The notes: generated from the letters alone by a model not told the origin. A stretch of 64,000 nucleotides of DNA from Streptomyces aquilus (GCF_003955715.1 NZ_CP034463.1:682001-746000); one strand, 5' to 3'; counted from the stretch's first letter, positions 30,070 through 38,837 are shown. Numbers and translations are program-made.

Positions 30070-30804
30070 TCAGATGCCACAGGTCGGAGCGGACCAGTAG
30101 GGCGAGGGGTCGAGCGCCACATGCGTGTGGTCATCGTGGTCCGGGTAGCCCGGGCCGAGAATCTCCGAGAAGCCGTGCGTACGGGCCTGCTGGGCGAGCC
30201 GGCACAGGCTCACCGAACCGGTCAGGTCGGCCGCGTCGCCGTACAGGTGGCGGCTCGTGGACGATCCGCCGACCGCACTGTTGCAGGCGTAGGAACGAAA
30301 GCCGCTCGATATCGTGATCGGCACGTCACCCAGCGCGTGGCGCATCGCCTCCAGTTTCCACATGGTCTTCAGCGCGTTGGCCTTCGCCGTGGCCGCGGAG
30401 ACCGCGCCGCCCGACCAGTCGCCATTGCACTTGTTGAGTTCCGCGTAGCTGAAGTGGACCGGCGTGCAGTCCGCGTCCTGGAGGGAGTAGAGCTTGGCAT
30501 AGGTCGCGGGGCCCGCCACGCCGTCGGCCGTCAGACCGTACGCCGACTGGAACTTGGCGACCGCCGCCGCGGTTCGCGCCCCGTACTGGCCGTCGTAGGA
30601 CAGCCGCTCGCCGGAGGTGACCCATCCGGCGACCCGTATCTGCAGCTGTGTCACATCACTGCCGGACGCCCCCTGGGACAGGGTGCGGTTCCACGTGTAG
30701 CAGTCGTCGGCCGCGGCGGTACCCGCTCCGAAGCCCACCCCCACCACCACGCCTGACGCGATCATGACAAGCGAGGCGATCAAGCGTGCCACCCGTACGA
30801 ACAT
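30070..30804 (-). CDS. Secreted zinc D-Ala-D-Ala carboxypeptidase (M15), S. albus G-type
   Basis: 244 residues from ATG 30802-30804 after GGGAGG. The signal peptide ends near GTAAAD. The N-terminal peptidoglycan-binding domain (about 40-105: LSQGASGSDVTQLQIRV, GARTAAAVAKFQSAYGLTAD) is followed by an M15 zinc DD-peptidase with ligands in SRHLYGDAADL (His, Asp) and DDHTHVA (His), plus the GFRS segment. The overall arrangement and the ends CYTWNRTLS and YWSAPTCGI match the Streptomyces albus G zinc DD-carboxypeptidase. It would trim the terminal D-Ala of wall peptides outside the cell. The signal peptide argues for secretion, not resistance-type cytoplasmic VanX action. Confidence 0.93.
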   Translation of the reverse strand: MFVRVARLIASLVMIASGVVVGVGFGAGTAAADDCYTWNRTLSQGASGSDVTQLQIRVAGWVTSGERLSYDGQYGARTAAAVAKFQSAYGLTADGVAGPATYAKLYSLQDADCTPVHFSYAELNKCNGDWSGGAVSAATAKANALKTMWKLEAMRHALGDVPITISSGFRSYACNSAVGGSSTSRHLYGDAADLTGSVSLCRLAQQARTHGFSEILGPGYPDHDDHTHVALDPSPYWSAPTCGI

Positions 30805-31105
30805 TCCGGCCTCCCGACCGCACGTCCCGAAACAGCACCGACAAACGGATCGACTGCCACAGTGTGACCATCCACCGCTCAGCGTGAGGCCGGTCGGCTA
30901 CGCGCGTCAACGGGCGCGAACTTCCGTCATTTGTCCAGACCTTGGTGGGGGGTGTATTCACGGTCGGACGGACAGGTCGGATGACCGAACGGCCGGGTTC
31001 ACGCTACGGGCCGGTGCCCACCCGGGACTTGGCGCGCTCGGCGTGGAAGCGCAAGGCTCGCGGTGGGACCGACCCGGCGGTCGACCCCACCGCTCGCCTC
31101 TCGCC
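30805..31105. other. Intergenic region, no gene seen
   Basis: 301 bp between the DD-carboxypeptidase leader and the end of the Ala-rich protein gene. I looked for a ydaO-type c-di-AMP riboswitch, common ahead of Streptomyces wall hydrolases, and did not find its conserved core. A TTGACG element on the minus strand near 30907 has no convincing -10 partner. Confidence 0.5.
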
Positions 31106-31534
31106 TCAAATCCGCCCGCCGGTCAGGCGGGTGATGGGACCGTGTGTGCGGCGCCCCGCACGACGGCCCGCCAGGTACGACGTGGCGCCCAGCGCCGACA
31201 GGCCCGCACCCACACCGGCGACGAGGGCCTTGCGGTGGGCGATCACCGTCCACGTGGTCTTGGCCAGCGCCGCCGCCTGCCCCGAGGCGTCGATGACAGC
31301 CCGGCGGCCGGCCTGGACGCGCTCAGCCGCGCTGTTCACGACCGCGGTGGCCGTCCCGGCCGCACGCTCCGTCGCGTCCACGGCCGCTGACGACGCGTCA
31401 CCGACCGTCTCGGTCGCCTTGTCCGCCGCCTTCGACGCGGGAGCGGTCGCCTTCGCCGTGGCGCGCCGGGTCTTGGCGGAAGCGCTCTGCCCGGCCTTGG
31501 AATCTCGATTCGTGTCGCTGTTCGATTGGCTCAT
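31106..31534 (-). CDS. Ala/Lys/Thr-rich helical protein with C-terminal hydrophobic segment
   Basis: 142 residues from ATG 31532-31534; no clear ribosome binding site. After a polar N-terminus (MSQSNSDTNRDSKAGQ) there is a long Ala-rich amphipathic helix region with frequent Lys/Thr/Glu (ATAKATAPASKAADKATETV), reminiscent of phasin-like or LEA-like proteins, then a short hydrophobic Gly/Ala segment (ALVAGVGAGLSALGATSYLA) and a basic RRAGRR tail. No known domain. It may associate with the membrane or with nucleic acid. A coding call rests on composition and the plausible end. Confidence 0.55.
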   Translation of the reverse strand: MSQSNSDTNRDSKAGQSASAKTRRATAKATAPASKAADKATETVGDASSAAVDATERAAGTATAVVNSAAERVQAGRRAVIDASGQAAALAKTTWTVIAHRKALVAGVGAGLSALGATSYLAGRRAGRRTHGPITRLTGGRI

Positions 31535-31752
31535 GTATTGCGCGTTGCCGCACACGGCGATGACAAACACGCTCGGTCGTCGCTGCCGGGCCGGGCGGTG
31601 GCAGCCGTGTCCAGTGACATTGCGCGGTGCTGGTCACCGATTCGCAACAGACGGTGCCGGGGTGATCGAATACGCCACGGCGTGGCTGAATATGGTCTCT
31701 CCAGCTCACGCGGTCACACAGGCGGCCGCGGCAACCACCCTCGGGGGACATC

Positions 31753-32409
31753 ATGAAGGTCACGCATCGCCGCAGACAGAACGCGCTCCGGACGCTCGCC
31801 CTGAGCGCATGCGCGGCCGGCGTCCTGGCGCTCACCGCCTGCTCCTCCAACTCGCCGGACGGGGCCGCCGCGACAGCGGCCGCCACTGCCTCGCCGGCCA
31901 AGGCCGGCAACGGCGCCAAGGCGACCGCACCCGCCACAGCCGTGCCCGCCGGTAAGGTCTCGACGCCGCCCGCCTCCAAGGCGACCCCTCCCCCGGCGTC
32001 CCCCACCTCGTCGACCGCGAGCACGCCGAACGCTGCCGCCACCGGCGGCGCGGACGACGGCTGCGACCACAAGATGCCCATCTCGCCGGACGAGATCGCC
32101 GTCTACCGCTACACACCCGAAGGCGGCTCGCTGAGCCTGATCTTCCGGCACGGCAACTGGGGCTGCGGCACGCCCGATTCCGACGGCGCCCCGTTCGAGA
32201 CCGTCGGCAAGGAAACCTATCTGCCGCTGGACCAGGCCGCGTACATCACCGTCACCAACCCCATCGTGACCAGCACCGAGAACCAGCACATCGGCGTCCA
32301 GGAGTTCCTGGACTGGCTGGAAGCACACCCCGACAGCGGTCTGGTCTTCCAGTACCACGTCGGTGCGGACGGAGCCATCGACAGCCTCGAGCAGGTCTTC
32401 ACCCCCTGA
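31753..32409 (+). CDS. Secreted lipoprotein of unknown function
   Basis: 218 residues from ATG 31753. The signal peptide with lipobox LTAC places the lipidated Cys at residue 30. A Thr/Ala/Pro-rich disordered linker (about 31-100) leads to a folded C-terminal domain (about 103-218) with two Cys (DDGCDHKMP and NWGCGTPD) and aromatic strands (AVYRYTPEGGSLSLIFRHG, GLVFQYHVGADGAID). The domain was not recognised. It is a surface-exposed membrane-anchored protein; the long linker would let it reach into the peptidoglycan. Convergent with the GH27 gene. Confidence 0.8.
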   Translation: MKVTHRRRQNALRTLALSACAAGVLALTACSSNSPDGAAATAAATASPAKAGNGAKATAPATAVPAGKVSTPPASKATPPPASPTSSTASTPNAAATGGADDGCDHKMPISPDEIAVYRYTPEGGSLSLIFRHGNWGCGTPDSDGAPFETVGKETYLPLDQAAYITVTNPIVTSTENQHIGVQEFLDWLEAHPDSGLVFQYHVGADGAIDSLEQVFTP

Positions 32410-32433
32410 CGCGGACGCGGCCGGGATGACGCC

Positions 32434-33720
32434 TCAACGGGTCAGCCGGTACAGGGCGGCGCCATGCGCGGGCAGGTCGACGTGGAGGACGCGGCCGTCA
32501 TGTGGCAGCTCGGTGTGGGTCCACAGCTCCCGCACCCGGTCGTCGGGCCGGGCGCCGACGGAACCCAGCGGCACGTCGATCCGCTGCGGGCTGTCGGCGA
32601 GCGAGAAGACCGCGGCGTAGCGGGTACGCCCGTCGGTGTCCGCGGCGGTCCACAGCACCAGGTCCCGCTCCCGGAGCACCTCGCGGTTGTCCCTGCTGTG
32701 CCACAGCACCTCGAGTGCCTCGTCGTTGGTGAGGAGGTCGATCGTCTCGCGTGGGCTGGTGGGCAGATCGCCGCCCGCCATCAGCGGGGAGCGGGAGATG
32801 AACCACAGGGTCAGCAGACTGATCTGCTCGGCACGGGTGAGCCGGGACATGCGGTCCTCGCCCCGCTCGGCGCGGATGCCGATGTGGCCGAGGGGCAGCA
32901 TGTCGGCGTCCGCCCAGCCGCCTTCGCCCTGCCAGGGCGCCCACCGGGCCATGCGGGAGAACTGCGCCGCGACGTCCTCCCACCGGTCCCACAGGTCGTC
33001 GCACACGCGCCACATGGTGGCGTTCTCCCGCAGGTGGTCGAGGTGCGCGAGGGAGACGTCGGTGCCCGGGGAGAGGCTCAGTTCGATGGGCCGGCCGCTG
33101 CGGGCCATCGCCCGGGCGTAGGCGCTGATCTCCCGCTCGTGGTAGGGGAAGAGCATGTCGTCGGCCTTGATGAAGTCGACGCCCCACTCGGCGAACTGGG
33201 CGACCTGGGAGTCGTAGTAGGCCTGGGCGCCCGGGTGGTCGTGGTTCAGGCCGTAGTTGTCGGAGTTCCAGGGGCAGACCGAGTCGGTGTCGGCGATCTC
33301 GTCGGCGGTGAAGTCGGTGCCCGCCACGGGCAGTCGGGCGGTGACGGCGCGGCGCGGGATGCCGCGCATGATGTGCAGGCCGAACCGCAGGCCGAGCTCG
33401 TGCACGCGGTCGGCCAGCGGCGCGAACCCCGCGCCGCCCGCCGCCGAGGGAAACCTGTTCGGGGCGGGCAGTTGGCGCCCGTGGTCGTCGAGGACCAGCG
33501 GGGCGTCCGGGTTGTAGCCGTGGGCGCGGGCCGTGGGCTCGTACCACTGGATGTCGACGACGACGGTGTCCCAGCCGTGGGCGAGCAAGTGCTCATGCAT
33601 GAAGCGCGCGTTGGCGAGGACCTCCTCCTCGGTGACGGTCGTGCCGTAGCAGTCCCAGCTGTTCCAGCCCATCGGCGGACGCAGGTGTCGTGCGGGGATC
33701 GGGCGGGCGGATCGGGTCAT
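32434..33720 (-). CDS. Glycoside hydrolase GH27-like (alpha-galactosidase clan D)
   Basis: 428 residues from ATG 33718-33720. A (beta/alpha)8 barrel with the clan-D opening PPMGWNSWDCYG, the strand-2 segment WDTVVVDIQWYEP, the likely nucleophile Asp in VDFIKADDML, and an acid/base candidate in the WRVCDDLWDRW region, followed by a C-terminal beta domain (AAVFSLADSPQRIDVPL). No signal peptide, so it is intracellular. Substrate may be an alpha-galactoside or beta-L-arabinopyranoside; the family contains both and I cannot decide. It lies on the same strand as the PHP gene pair upstream, 147 bp away. Confidence 0.85.
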   Translation of the reverse strand: MTRSARPIPARHLRPPMGWNSWDCYGTTVTEEEVLANARFMHEHLLAHGWDTVVVDIQWYEPTARAHGYNPDAPLVLDDHGRQLPAPNRFPSAAGGAGFAPLADRVHELGLRFGLHIMRGIPRRAVTARLPVAGTDFTADEIADTDSVCPWNSDNYGLNHDHPGAQAYYDSQVAQFAEWGVDFIKADDMLFPYHEREISAYARAMARSGRPIELSLSPGTDVSLAHLDHLRENATMWRVCDDLWDRWEDVAAQFSRMARWAPWQGEGGWADADMLPLGHIGIRAERGEDRMSRLTRAEQISLLTLWFISRSPLMAGGDLPTSPRETIDLLTNDEALEVLWHSRDNREVLRERDLVLWTAADTDGRTRYAAVFSLADSPQRIDVPLGSVGARPDDRVRELWTHTELPHDGRVLHVDLPAHGAALYRLTR

Positions 33721-33867
33721 CGGCGATCGTTTCCTGTACGGGTGTGCGGAACGGGGGGCGGATGTCGCTGCGAATCCCTACGTCACGCATGATCGCACCA
33801 GGCGCATTTCGCGTGGCCGGACGGTGGTCCGGCACCCGGCGGCTCCGCATCGGGCCGGTGGGGTGTG

Positions 33868-34380
33868 TCAGTGGTCCGCGCAGCACGGGGTCGGCTCCGG
33901 TACCTCGAACGGGACCAGCACTCCCCCAGCCGCCGGCAGCGTTGCCAGGACGAGTTCGCCGCCCTGCCACTGCGGGCGAACGTGATCACGCGTCACCAGC
34001 ACCGTGCCGGGAGCGGGCGGGCCGGAGGTGCCCAGTACCGTCACGCGGTCGATCGCTGAGCGTGTGAGCAGGTCCGCGATCGTCAGGGTGCCGGTGACGG
34101 CGGCAGCCCCCGGGTAGAGGACCGCACGCCCCACCGGGTCGGGCAGACCGTCGCGCACCTCGTGGCCCCGCACGGCGAGCCGCTCCCGGACGGTGCTCAG
34201 GAGCGGCTCGGACGGCACGGCCAGGGAGAGAGCGACGCGCGGGCGGTCTCCCCGCACCAGGTGCGTGCAGCCGAACACGCCCTCGGGGAGGGCGAGTTCG
34301 GTGGCCAGCTCCTGGAGCAGGTGATCGCCCGCACGCAGCTCCCGGACGCCGGGGTCCAGCGTCAGTGCGAACCGCGTCAC
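33868..34380 (-). CDS. Unknown protein coupled to the PHP-domain gene
   Basis: 170 residues from GTG 34378-34380, which overlaps the PHP stop codon by 4 bp (GTGA), so translation is coupled. The sequence (FALTLDPGVRELRAGDHLLQELATELALPEG, LVRGDRPRVALSLAVPSEP) has beta/alpha alternation but no family I recognise. There is no signal peptide. The C-terminus ends PTPCCADH, a vicinal Cys pair plus His that could bind a metal or be redox active. A far longer reading frame upstream in this frame is out-of-frame overlap with the PHP gene and is not part of it. Confidence 0.65.
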   Translation of the reverse strand: MTRFALTLDPGVRELRAGDHLLQELATELALPEGVFGCTHLVRGDRPRVALSLAVPSEPLLSTVRERLAVRGHEVRDGLPDPVGRAVLYPGAAAVTGTLTIADLLTRSAIDRVTVLGTSGPPAPGTVLVTRDHVRPQWQGGELVLATLPAAGGVLVPFEVPEPTPCCADH

Positions 34381-36083
34381 GACGGCAGGACCCAGATCGG
34401 GTTGGAGTAGAACCACAGGTCGAGCCACGGGTCGGCGTCGCCCACGACGTCGACGGCCGGGCCCGCCGGGTCGACGGCCGCGCCCATCGCCCCGACGGCG
34501 CTCCGGTTGCCGTCGCTGCCGCGCAGCCGGACGTACAGCGGCCGGTCGACCCGGCCGAGCCGGTAGGTCAGCCGGACGGCACCGGAGGACTTGTCCACCT
34601 CGTAGGAGCGGACGACCTTCGCCGTGGGCGCGGTGAACGTGTCCTTGTCCGCGACCGGCCCGGTGACATCGCCCTGGATGACGTCGACACGCGCCAGTCT
34701 GGGCAGGTAGCCGGCCCAGTTGGGGCCGCCCGCGAGCGCCGCGTCGACCGTGAGCGTGACGTTCGTGCCCTTCTTCACGTGCAGGGCGCCGCCCAGCGTG
34801 GCCCACCGGCCGCCGCCCGCGACCCTGGCGTCCAGGCCGTCGAGGAGCTGTCCGTGGTCGACCCAGACCCGGCCCGCGCGGATGCCGTCCATGACCGCGG
34901 CGTAGGAGAAGCCGTCGGCGCCCACGTGGGTACGGCTGTACTGGCCGGGCCAGTAGTCGCCCTGAGTGATGTCGATCTTGCCGCCGTAGACCGGGTCCTC
35001 GTAGCGGCCGTTGGCGTTGAAGTCCCCGCCGGGTCCGCGCACCGCGGTGTCGGCGTAGACCTGGTGGCTGTCGCTGTTGGCGGTGATCCACCACGGCTTG
35101 CCCTCGGCGAGGAGGCTGTCCCACAGTCCGCCGACGGTGGCGGTCATCCAGTCGAAGCCGCCCCAGGTGCGGTAGCTCTCCAGGGGGTAGCCGGCGAAGG
35201 AGTTGGCGCTGGGGCTGTTGTCGTAGATGCCGCGGGCGCGGGCCATGCCCAGGGGCGCGGGCAGTCCGGCGGCCTGGTGGCCGGGGGCGCCCTCGAAGCC
35301 GACGGCTATCTGGCGGCCCGAGCCGGTGGCGTCCCGCCAGCCGCGGATCTCGTGCGGGGAGTCGACACCGCGCCGCGCCGGGTGGTTGGCGAGCATCAGC
35401 GCGTCCTTCACCTTGCGCCGCCGCACCTGCTCGGCCAGGAAGTTCAGGCCCGCGACGGCCAGCGCCTCGTTGGCGGGCGTGGAGTCGCTCGCGCTGTTGA
35501 CGCTGCCGTCGTAGTCGGTCTCGAACTGCTTGAGGACGGCGACCTCGTTCTTGCCGGGGTGCACGAAAACGGTGCCGTGTTCGGCGGCCGGGATGTTCCA
35601 CTCCAGGCCCTGGAAGACGAGGGTGTCCTCGTAGGCGGCGCGGGCCTGTCTGATGTCCGGGTTCACCTTGTCGACGCCGATCTTGGCGTGCGTGGCGCTG
35701 CCGTGGTCGGTGATGACCATCCAGTCCAGGCCGTGCCGGGCGCCCTGGCGGACCTGGTCGACGACGCGGTACTTGCCGTCGCTGCTGTACTGGGTGTGGA
35801 TGTGGTGGTCGCCGGCCAGCCACAGGAAGCCCTTGGACCGTCGGCCACCGGAGGCGGGGGCGGCGGCGGCCGGCGTGGTCGTGGCCAGGACGTTGCCGGC
35901 GGCAAGTCCCGCACCGAGCAGCCCGGCCCGGCGCAGCAAGGTGCGGCGGGACTGCTGCTCGGGGGTGAGGGCCTCGTCGGGCACGGAGGTGTCGAAGGCC
36001 GCGGGCAGGACGGCAGCCGCCTCGTGCGGGTGGCCGTGACCGTGGTCGTGATCGTGACGGTGGTGGTGATGCCCGTGTCCCAT
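34377..36083 (-). CDS. Tat-exported PHP-domain phosphoesterase with His-rich N-terminus
   Basis: 568 residues from ATG 36081-36083 after AGGAGG. Residues 1-20 hold a His-rich run (HGHHHHRHDHDHGHGHPH). The twin-arginine motif SRRTLLRR follows only at residues 45-52, then a hydrophobic segment ending near PAAAAPASG. The PHP-type metal centre appears in DHHIHTQYSSDG, VITDHGS and later His/Asp residues (ANHPARRG, NSDSHQ). The C-terminal part is beta-rich. It is probably a secreted metal-dependent phosphoesterase. A His-rich stretch in front of a Tat signal is unusual and suggests metal capture before export. The companion gene at 33868 is coupled to it. Confidence 0.85.
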   Translation of the reverse strand: MGHGHHHHRHDHDHGHGHPHEAAAVLPAAFDTSVPDEALTPEQQSRRTLLRRAGLLGAGLAAGNVLATTTPAAAAPASGGRRSKGFLWLAGDHHIHTQYSSDGKYRVVDQVRQGARHGLDWMVITDHGSATHAKIGVDKVNPDIRQARAAYEDTLVFQGLEWNIPAAEHGTVFVHPGKNEVAVLKQFETDYDGSVNSASDSTPANEALAVAGLNFLAEQVRRRKVKDALMLANHPARRGVDSPHEIRGWRDATGSGRQIAVGFEGAPGHQAAGLPAPLGMARARGIYDNSPSANSFAGYPLESYRTWGGFDWMTATVGGLWDSLLAEGKPWWITANSDSHQVYADTAVRGPGGDFNANGRYEDPVYGGKIDITQGDYWPGQYSRTHVGADGFSYAAVMDGIRAGRVWVDHGQLLDGLDARVAGGGRWATLGGALHVKKGTNVTLTVDAALAGGPNWAGYLPRLARVDVIQGDVTGPVADKDTFTAPTAKVVRSYEVDKSSGAVRLTYRLGRVDRPLYVRLRGSDGNRSAVGAMGAAVDPAGPAVDVVGDADPWLDLWFYSNPIWVLPS

Positions 36084-36451
36084 GACGCCTCCTGGTTGCC
36101 GCTGCCTTCCGCGGCTGCCTTCCGCCGCGCGACCGCGCCGCGTGTGTGGAGGATCAAGGTGATAGATGAACGAGGACCGAGCGGCAGGTGACCGCCGGGC
36201 ACCCCACACGCGGCAGATCGCCACACCTGCCCCGGCAAGACCAGCGACCCGCCTCCAAGTCTTCAACTCCACAACAGCACACGGGACTTGTGCTGCCGCA
36301 CCTCTTGACGGCCTTGGTATAGACCTTTAGGTTCACCAGCCAGCGGACTTCCCATGCATGCAACCCCTCAACACATATGTGAACCCCGCGTTGATCCCTC
36401 ACCGGCTGACGCACGCGCTCCGCGGCCCACTTGGAAAGGACCGACCAGACG
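36084..36451. other. Divergent intergenic region, PHP gene / ThuA gene
   Basis: 368 bp, AT-richer than its surroundings around 36290-36370. It holds the rightward promoter described separately and a leader of about 110 nt before the ThuA gene. No conserved small frame was recognised. Confidence 0.6.
36305..36333 (+). promoter_or_regulatory. Vegetative-type promoter with DasR-like site in the spacer
   Basis: TTGACG at 36305-36310 and TAGGTT at 36328-36333 with a 17-bp spacer match a Streptomyces HrdB-type promoter for the ThuA gene. Inside the spacer, GGTATAGACC (36316-36325) in the context TTGGTATAGACCT closely resembles the DasR responsive element (TGGTCTAGACCA core). Repression by a GntR/HutC-type regulator that senses amino-sugar phosphates is a reasonable inference. 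Confidence 0.65.
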
Positions 36452-37750
36452 ATGAGCACCGTCAGATCCGCCTCCACCCGCACACTCCTGCGCGTCCTGC
36501 TCCTGCTCGCCACGCTGCTGGGCCTCGCGACCGCACCGCCCGTCGCGCGGGCGAGCACCACCGCGACCCCGTTCAAGGTCCTCGCCCTGTACAGCGGCAC
36601 CTACGACGCGGCGCACATCGACTTCGACAAGGAGGCGAACGTCTGGTTCCCGCAGCAGGCGGCTGCCAACGGCTTCACGTACACGGCCAGCACCAACTGG
36701 GACCTGCTGGCCAACGGCGGGGTCAACGCCTACCAAGTCGTGCTGTTCCTCGATGATCTGCCGCAGACGTCAGCCCAACGCGCCGGTTTCGAGGCGTACA
36801 TGAGAGGCGGAGGCGGCTTCATGGGCTTCCACGTCTCGGCGTTCACGACCGACGCGGCGAGCTGGTCCTGGTACCACAACACCTTCCTCGGCTCGGGCAA
36901 CTTCGCGTCCAACACCTGGGGCCCGACCGCGGTGACCCTGAAGGTGGAGGACCACACGAACCCTGCCACCGCCAACCTGCCGGCCACCTTCACCTCATCG
37001 GTCAGCGAGTGGTACAGCTGGTCCAGGGATCTGCGGCAGAACCCGGACATCAAGATCCTCGCGTCGATCGACCCCAGCAGCTTCCCGGTCGGCACCGACC
37101 CCAACCAGTCCTGGTACAGCGGCTATTACCCGATCCTGTGGACCAACACGAAGTACCGGATGCTGTACGCCAACTTCGGCCACAACGCGATGAACTACAC
37201 GACCAACACACGCCTGTCGTCGACCTTCGCGAGCGCGACCCAGAACCGGTTCCTGCTGGACGGGCTCAAGTGGCTGGGCGGGAACGGCACCACGACCCCA
37301 CCGACCGGCGACCAGATCTCCGAGACCGCCTGGCACACCCTGCGCAACGCCGGCAACGGCACGTGCGTGGACGCCCGTTCGGCCGCCACCGCCAACGGCA
37401 CGGCGATCCAGCAGTACGCCTGCAACGGCACGACGGCGCAGCACTACCAGTTCCGGAGCACCGACAGCGGATACCTGCGGATCACCGCCCGCAACGACCC
37501 CGCACAGGTGATCGACGTGACCGACCGCTCGACGGCGGACAACGCGCCGTTGCAGCTGTGGGCCTACTCCGGCGGCACGAATCAGCAGTGGCAGCCGGTG
37601 CGCGAGACGAGCGGGCTCTATCACTTCGTCGCCCGGCACAGCGGCAAGTGCCTGACGGCCGCCGCGGCGGCGACGAACAGTGTCCAGCTCACCCAGCGAA
37701 CCTGCGACGGTTCGGCCGCGCAGGCCTTCCAACTCGCCGTGCAGTCCTGA
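36452..37750 (+). CDS. Secreted ThuA-like domain fused to ricin-type beta-trefoil
   Basis: 432 residues from ATG 36452, preceded by GGAAAGGA. The signal peptide ends near VARAS. A ThuA/class-I-amidotransferase-like domain spans about 40-280 (FKVLALYSGTYDAAHIDFDK, VVLFLDDLPQ, RGGGGFMGFHVSA, YPILWTNTKYRMLYANFGH). A short Thr/Pro linker leads to a C-terminal beta-trefoil (about 295-432) with the Q-W signatures GGTNQQWQP and repeated Gly-Thr-Cys-Val-Asp segments. ThuA domains occur with sugar catabolism enzymes; secreted ThuA-lectin fusions are mostly uncharacterised. The lectin module would target it to a polysaccharide, and the DasR-like promoter hints at aminosugar control. Confidence 0.85.
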   Translation: MSTVRSASTRTLLRVLLLLATLLGLATAPPVARASTTATPFKVLALYSGTYDAAHIDFDKEANVWFPQQAAANGFTYTASTNWDLLANGGVNAYQVVLFLDDLPQTSAQRAGFEAYMRGGGGFMGFHVSAFTTDAASWSWYHNTFLGSGNFASNTWGPTAVTLKVEDHTNPATANLPATFTSSVSEWYSWSRDLRQNPDIKILASIDPSSFPVGTDPNQSWYSGYYPILWTNTKYRMLYANFGHNAMNYTTNTRLSSTFASATQNRFLLDGLKWLGGNGTTTPPTGDQISETAWHTLRNAGNGTCVDARSAATANGTAIQQYACNGTTAQHYQFRSTDSGYLRITARNDPAQVIDVTDRSTADNAPLQLWAYSGGTNQQWQPVRETSGLYHFVARHSGKCLTAAAAATNSVQLTQRTCDGSAAQAFQLAVQS

Positions 37751-37829
37751 GCCCCGGCTCGGCGACACCGAAGCGGCTGACCCGTTAATCGGTTGCATGC
37801 CGCCGAGACGTTGTGTGTGATCCTCGGCC

Positions 37830-38696
37830 ATGACGATGGTGCTGAGCACGCCGACGGCCGGCCGAGTCCGCGAAGCCATGGCGGCGTTGCGGGAGTGGCA
37901 GTACGACGAAGCGCCGATGCAGCTGCATCCCGGCGACATCGGCTGGAACTACCGGTTCGGAACAGCTGAGACGGCCGCGGCGATCCGCACCTGGAGCCGG
38001 GACGGACGGATCCTCGCGGTCGGGATGCTGGATTCGCCGACGTTGGTGCGGATGACGGTCGCTCCCGACGTCTTCCAGGACGAGGACCTGGCGCGGCAAC
38101 TCGTCAACGACCTCTCGCTGCCTGAGCGCGGCGTGCTGCCGGAAGGAGCCGTGTCCGTCGAAGCGCCGCGGGGCCTGCTGCTCCACGACCTGCTGGCCGA
38201 GGAGGGCTGGGGTGTCGACGAGCCGTGGACACCGCTCTTCCGCGACCTCGCCGAGGCGGTGGAGGACCCCGGTGTGCCGATCAAGGAGATCGGCCTGGAA
38301 CAGGCGCAGGACTTCGCGGACGTCCTGCGGTCCGCGTTCAACACCACGAGGCCCACGCGCGACTACCGTCACGGGATGTCCGCGGCACCGTTCTTCTCCG
38401 AGGCCCGCTGTCTGGGCGCGCACGACGACCACGGCAACCCTGCGGCGGTGGTGACGGTCTGGTCGGCCGGTCCCGGAAGGCCGGGACTGGTCGAGCCGAT
38501 GGGCGTCCACGCGGACCACCGCGGCCGCGGCTACGGCCGGGCGATCACCCTTGCCGGGGCAGCCGCACTGCGGGAGATGGGCTCGTCGAGTGTGCGCGTG
38601 TGCACGCCGAGCGCCAACGTCGGCGGCGTCGCCACGTACAAGGCGGCCGGATTCACGGCCATGCCTGAGATCGCCGACCGGATCCGCAAGGTCTGA
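37830..38696 (+). CDS. GNAT-family N-acetyltransferase
   Basis: 288 residues from ATG 37830. It appears to be a two-domain GNAT: a degenerate N-terminal half and a C-terminal acetyltransferase with motif A MGVHADHRGRGYGRAITLAG, where the R-G-x-G-x-G/A loop binds acetyl-CoA pyrophosphate, and motif B near SSVRVCTPSANVGGVATYKAAGF. The acceptor is unknown. It stands alone between the ThuA and PucR genes, and a structured terminator follows about 100 nt downstream. Confidence 0.9.
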   Translation: MTMVLSTPTAGRVREAMAALREWQYDEAPMQLHPGDIGWNYRFGTAETAAAIRTWSRDGRILAVGMLDSPTLVRMTVAPDVFQDEDLARQLVNDLSLPERGVLPEGAVSVEAPRGLLLHDLLAEEGWGVDEPWTPLFRDLAEAVEDPGVPIKEIGLEQAQDFADVLRSAFNTTRPTRDYRHGMSAAPFFSEARCLGAHDDHGNPAAVVTVWSAGPGRPGLVEPMGVHADHRGRGYGRAITLAGAAALREMGSSSVRVCTPSANVGGVATYKAAGFTAMPEIADRIRKV

Positions 38697-38795
38697 GGAA
38701 GGGTTCCGTGACGCGGTGTCCGAGCGTCAGGGGGGCGAGGTCGATCTGCAGCCAGCACCCCCGCGCCCACGATCAAGCGCCCTGCTGCCTACGCC

Positions 38796-38837
38796 GGTTC
38801 CGATGCCGCACACCTGCCGGTGCCCGGCATCGGAACC
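38796..38837 (+). terminator. Long hairpin after the GNAT gene
   Basis: Outer 13-bp perfect stem (38796-38808 with 38825-38837), a 2x2 internal loop, then an inner CACC/GGTG stem with a TGCC loop. It lies about 100 nt after the GNAT stop in a 282-bp gap that contains no recognisable gene. It could also be a structured leader element of the PucR gene. Confidence 0.55.

Noticed and set aside
30805..31105. Possible ydaO-type c-di-AMP riboswitch ahead of the DD-carboxypeptidase
   Set aside because: The conserved core of the element was not found on the minus strand of this leader.
34381..35823. Upstream extension of the frame at 33868-34380
   Set aside because: It lies out of frame within the PHP gene with Arg/Pro-rich translation; the GTGA-coupled GTG at 34380 is the sensible start.
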